A stretch of 6,759 nucleotides of DNA from positions 1-6,759 of the forward strand of contig CALZUY010000105.1 of the NCBI GenBank assembly GCA_945829445.1, given 5' to 3'. The stretch comes from Butyricicoccus_A sp945486175 (lineage in GTDB: Bacteria; Bacillota; Clostridia; Oscillospirales; Butyricicoccaceae). Positions 4,615 to 6,759 of this stretch are shown piece after piece. Under the pieces are notes generated by a model. It had not been told where the DNA came from, searched no databases, and worked only from the letters and a program-made list of their open reading frames with translations. Positions within the stretch are counted from its first letter, which is position 1. Each line of letters begins with the position of its first letter. Made by a program: the position numbers and the translations under genes.

Positions 4615-6759
4615 AGCAGCTGCTTGCCCATAAGGACAATCAAACCGGAAGAGAGCAGACCTTGAAGGCACATCTGACGCAGGTTTCTGCGCAGATGTGC
4701 CAAAATTTGGGGATGCTTTCCTTTCCAATGGCCAATCAACCGGAAGATCTGCTATACCGGGTTGGACGCGGACATGACATTGGAAAAGCCACGGAATGGT
4801 TTCAGAGGCATTTAAATGATCCGGAATATCGAAACCCACTCAGCCGACATGCGATGATTTCAGCCGCAATTTATGCACAGAAATACTGGGATAATCGGGA
4901 TATCGTGGAGTTCCTTGGCTTCCTGGCCATTCGGTGCCATCATGGAAATTTAGATGCATCATATCCTTCTTTGGAAATTCCGGATGCGGAAATAAATGGC
5001 ATGTACTGGGGCTTAACGACACAATTGGAAAGCTGTAAGAAGCAATGCCAGGGGATGGATGAAGCAGATTGGATTCCAGATGATTTGGATTTGGAACAAA
5101 TTCACAAAAACTGGCGTAAAACGATGAAACGAATACGCCTGTTACAATCCCCAGAACCGTTCTTTTTGCTTCAATATGTGTTTTCCAAGCTGATTTCGGC
5201 AGATAAGCTGGACAGTGCCAGTCTGTTGGAACAGACCGGGAAGTTGATGCAAGGTGATGTCGAAGCAGTTTTAGAGGAGAAACGCAAGACAGCAGTTGTG
5301 CATCTGAATTCCAGCAGAGATAAAATCCGAAACACAGTTTTACATCAAATCAGCACTCTTTCAGAAGAACAGCTGAGAAAACAACGTATCTTTACGATCA
5401 CAGCACCGACTGGTACGGGGAAGACGTTAACTGGTTTATCTGCTGCGCTGGCTTTGGCAGATCGGCTGGAGCAGGCAGAAAAACAGCGTCCGCATTTGAT
5501 TTCTGCTGTACCGTTTATCAATATTTTGGAGCAGGCGATTGCAGATTATCAATCTGTATTCGGGGATGTACTGGTTCATTTTGGTGCTTCTGATCCGGCG
5601 GAGTTTGACAGCAGAATGCAGGAGATGCCCTTGCAGGATCAAATGCTTCTGACAGCTTCCTGGGAAGCCCCGGTTGTTCTGACTACTTTTGTACAATTGT
5701 TTGAATCAATTCTTACAGGAAAAAACAAACGATTGCTCAAGCTCAACCGGCTTGCAGGTGCCATTGTCCTGCTGGATGAAGTTCAGGCAATCAAAGCGGA
5801 ATATTATCCTTTGTTTGCGGCAGTGATGGATTGCATGGCAACATATTATGGAACACGGTTTATCCTGATGACAGCCACTCAGCCAAAGCTGTTTGACTGC
5901 GCACAATATACCACCGAGGTTCAGTATAAACCGCAGAAACCGCTGGAATTGCTGCCAGATTATCCGATATATTTCCGACAGCTGCATCGTACCAAACTGG
6001 TTCCCAGATGGGATGAATTACAGTCTTTGGAAACCGTATGCGATGCAATTCTGGAACAGTCAGAGAAATATAACAGTATTCTTTGTGTCGTGAACAGGGT
6101 ACAGGACAGCATAGATCTGTATCATATGCTCGAAGAATGCGATAAAGAGATTCTGTATCTGTCAACAAATATTGTCAGTGTGGACCGAAAAGCAGTCATT
6201 CAGCGTGCAAAAGAATATCTGAATCCGGAAAACCCTGTACCATTTATTATGGTTTCCACACAAACCATAGAAGCGGGAGTAGACTTGGATTTTGATATGG
6301 CATTTCGTGATCTGGCTCCTATGGAATCCATTATTCAGTCTGCCGGTCGTGTCAATCGTTCCGGCAGCAAAGGAATAGATTCTCCCATTATTCTTTTTAA
6401 TACTGGACACTACAACAAAGTATATTCTGACATTGCCTGCAAACTGGTAAGAAACACCATACAGAATGAAGTAAAAGAAGCAGACTATCAACAGATGCTC
6501 ACGCAATATTTTGATTCGGTTGTGTCTTCTGATACTACGTTCGATACGGAAATCTATTGCAAAGGCATTTTGGAATTAGATTATGAAAAGTTGGATGAAT
6601 TTCATATGATTGAACAGCAGGATCGTGCGACTGTCCTCGTGATGAAAGATGATATCATTGAAGCCATGGTGCAGGAATTATGCAATTTGATGCGCGAACC
6701 GGAACACAGTTTTGAAAAGAATGCGGAAATCCAGAAAAAATTGAGTCAAATTGGAGCAT
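4611..6759 (+). CDS. cas3: Cas3 HD nuclease-helicase, type I-B (C-terminus beyond window)
   Basis: Cas3 is recruited to target-bound Cascade, nicks the displaced strand and then degrades DNA while unwinding it with ATP. The open frame runs 716 codons without a stop to the window edge; full Cas3 proteins of this type are usually somewhat longer, so only the C-terminal tail is missing. The N-terminal HD nuclease has the metal-binding set His21, His55-Asp56 (HDIGK), His80 and His110-His111. The superfamily 2 helicase follows: Walker A APTGTGKT (265-272), DEVQ in place of the classic DExH (389-392), TAT (421-423), VSTQTIEAGVDLD (548-560) and QSAGRVNRSG (576-585). All core catalytic motifs appear intact. 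The start is TTG, overlapping the cas5 stop by 4 bp, with GGAGG 6 nt upstream; the next in-frame ATG would remove His21. The frame is not interrupted, and cas4-cas1-cas2 would be expected downstream. Confidence 0.96.
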   Translation, partial: MKQLLAHKDNQTGREQTLKAHLTQVSAQMCQNLGMLSFPMANQPEDLLYRVGRGHDIGKATEWFQRHLNDPEYRNPLSRHAMISAAIYAQKYWDNRDIVEFLGFLAIRCHHGNLDASYPSLEIPDAEINGMYWGLTTQLESCKKQCQGMDEADWIPDDLDLEQIHKNWRKTMKRIRLLQSPEPFFLLQYVFSKLISADKLDSASLLEQTGKLMQGDVEAVLEEKRKTAVVHLNSSRDKIRNTVLHQISTLSEEQLRKQRIFTITAPTGTGKTLTGLSAALALADRLEQAEKQRPHLISAVPFINILEQAIADYQSVFGDVLVHFGASDPAEFDSRMQEMPLQDQMLLTASWEAPVVLTTFVQLFESILTGKNKRLLKLNRLAGAIVLLDEVQAIKAEYYPLFAAVMDCMATYYGTRFILMTATQPKLFDCAQYTTEVQYKPQKPLELLPDYPIYFRQLHRTKLVPRWDELQSLETVCDAILEQSEKYNSILCVVNRVQDSIDLYHMLEECDKEILYLSTNIVSVDRKAVIQRAKEYLNPENPVPFIMVSTQTIEAGVDLDFDMAFRDLAPMESIIQSAGRVNRSGSKGIDSPIILFNTGHYNKVYSDIACKLVRNTIQNEVKEADYQQMLTQYFDSVVSSDTTFDTEIYCKGILELDYEKLDEFHMIEQQDRATVLVMKDDIIEAMVQELCNLMREPEHSFEKNAEIQKKLSQIGA

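Noticed and set aside
6162..6506. 114-codon minus-strand frame opposite the cas3 helicase domain
   Set aside because: It overlaps conserved helicase motifs V and VI in the sense frame and shows no protein-family features.

Overview
This window holds the effector half of a type I-B CRISPR-Cas locus. All genes are on the + strand, in the order cas6 - cas8b - cas7 (csh2 type) - cas5 (cas5h type) - cas3. The gene order and the Csh1/TM1802-like, Csh2-like and Cas5h-like proteins identify the subtype. The stepwise AGGAGG-type ribosome binding sites, GTG and TTG starts, moderate-to-low GC and protein style suggest a Gram-positive anaerobe of the Bacillota (Clostridia, perhaps a gut Ruminococcaceae/Lachnospiraceae-type organism). 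The genus cannot be told from this sequence, and the locus type itself travels between lineages.

Layout. Bases 1-67 are a short leader with a near-consensus housekeeping promoter: TTGACT, 17 bp, extended -10 TGCTATGAT. It is followed at once by cas6 (crRNA-processing endoribonuclease), cas8b (large subunit with a CxxC...CxxC putative zinc finger), cas7 (backbone subunit), cas5 (5'-handle-binding subunit) and cas3 (HD nuclease plus superfamily 2 helicase). Cas3 runs off the right edge with its HD nuclease and all core helicase motifs present but its C-terminus missing. There is no intergenic space: cas6/cas8b abut, cas8b/cas7 overlap by 20 bp, cas7/cas5 are 4 bp apart and cas5/cas3 overlap by 4 bp. 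The five genes therefore read as one translationally coupled transcript from the promoter at the left edge.

How it works together. Cas6 cuts the precursor CRISPR RNA at its repeats. Cas5, multiple Cas7 copies, Cas8b and probably a small subunit (Cas11b) assemble on the crRNA as Cascade. Cas8b recognises the PAM and opens the target, then Cas3 is recruited to unwind and degrade it. No separate small-subunit gene exists, but an AGGAGG-type site followed by an in-frame ATG lies inside the 3' part of cas8b. It would release the last 165 residues as a free small subunit, as has been shown for other type I-B, I-C and I-D systems. This is the most interesting observation here.

The adaptation genes (cas4, cas1, cas2) and the CRISPR array are not in the window; in this subtype they usually follow cas3. 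I saw no tRNA, rRNA, mobile element, CRISPR repeat or terminator. The system looks intact and belongs to a described class. I found no evidence of an undescribed system.
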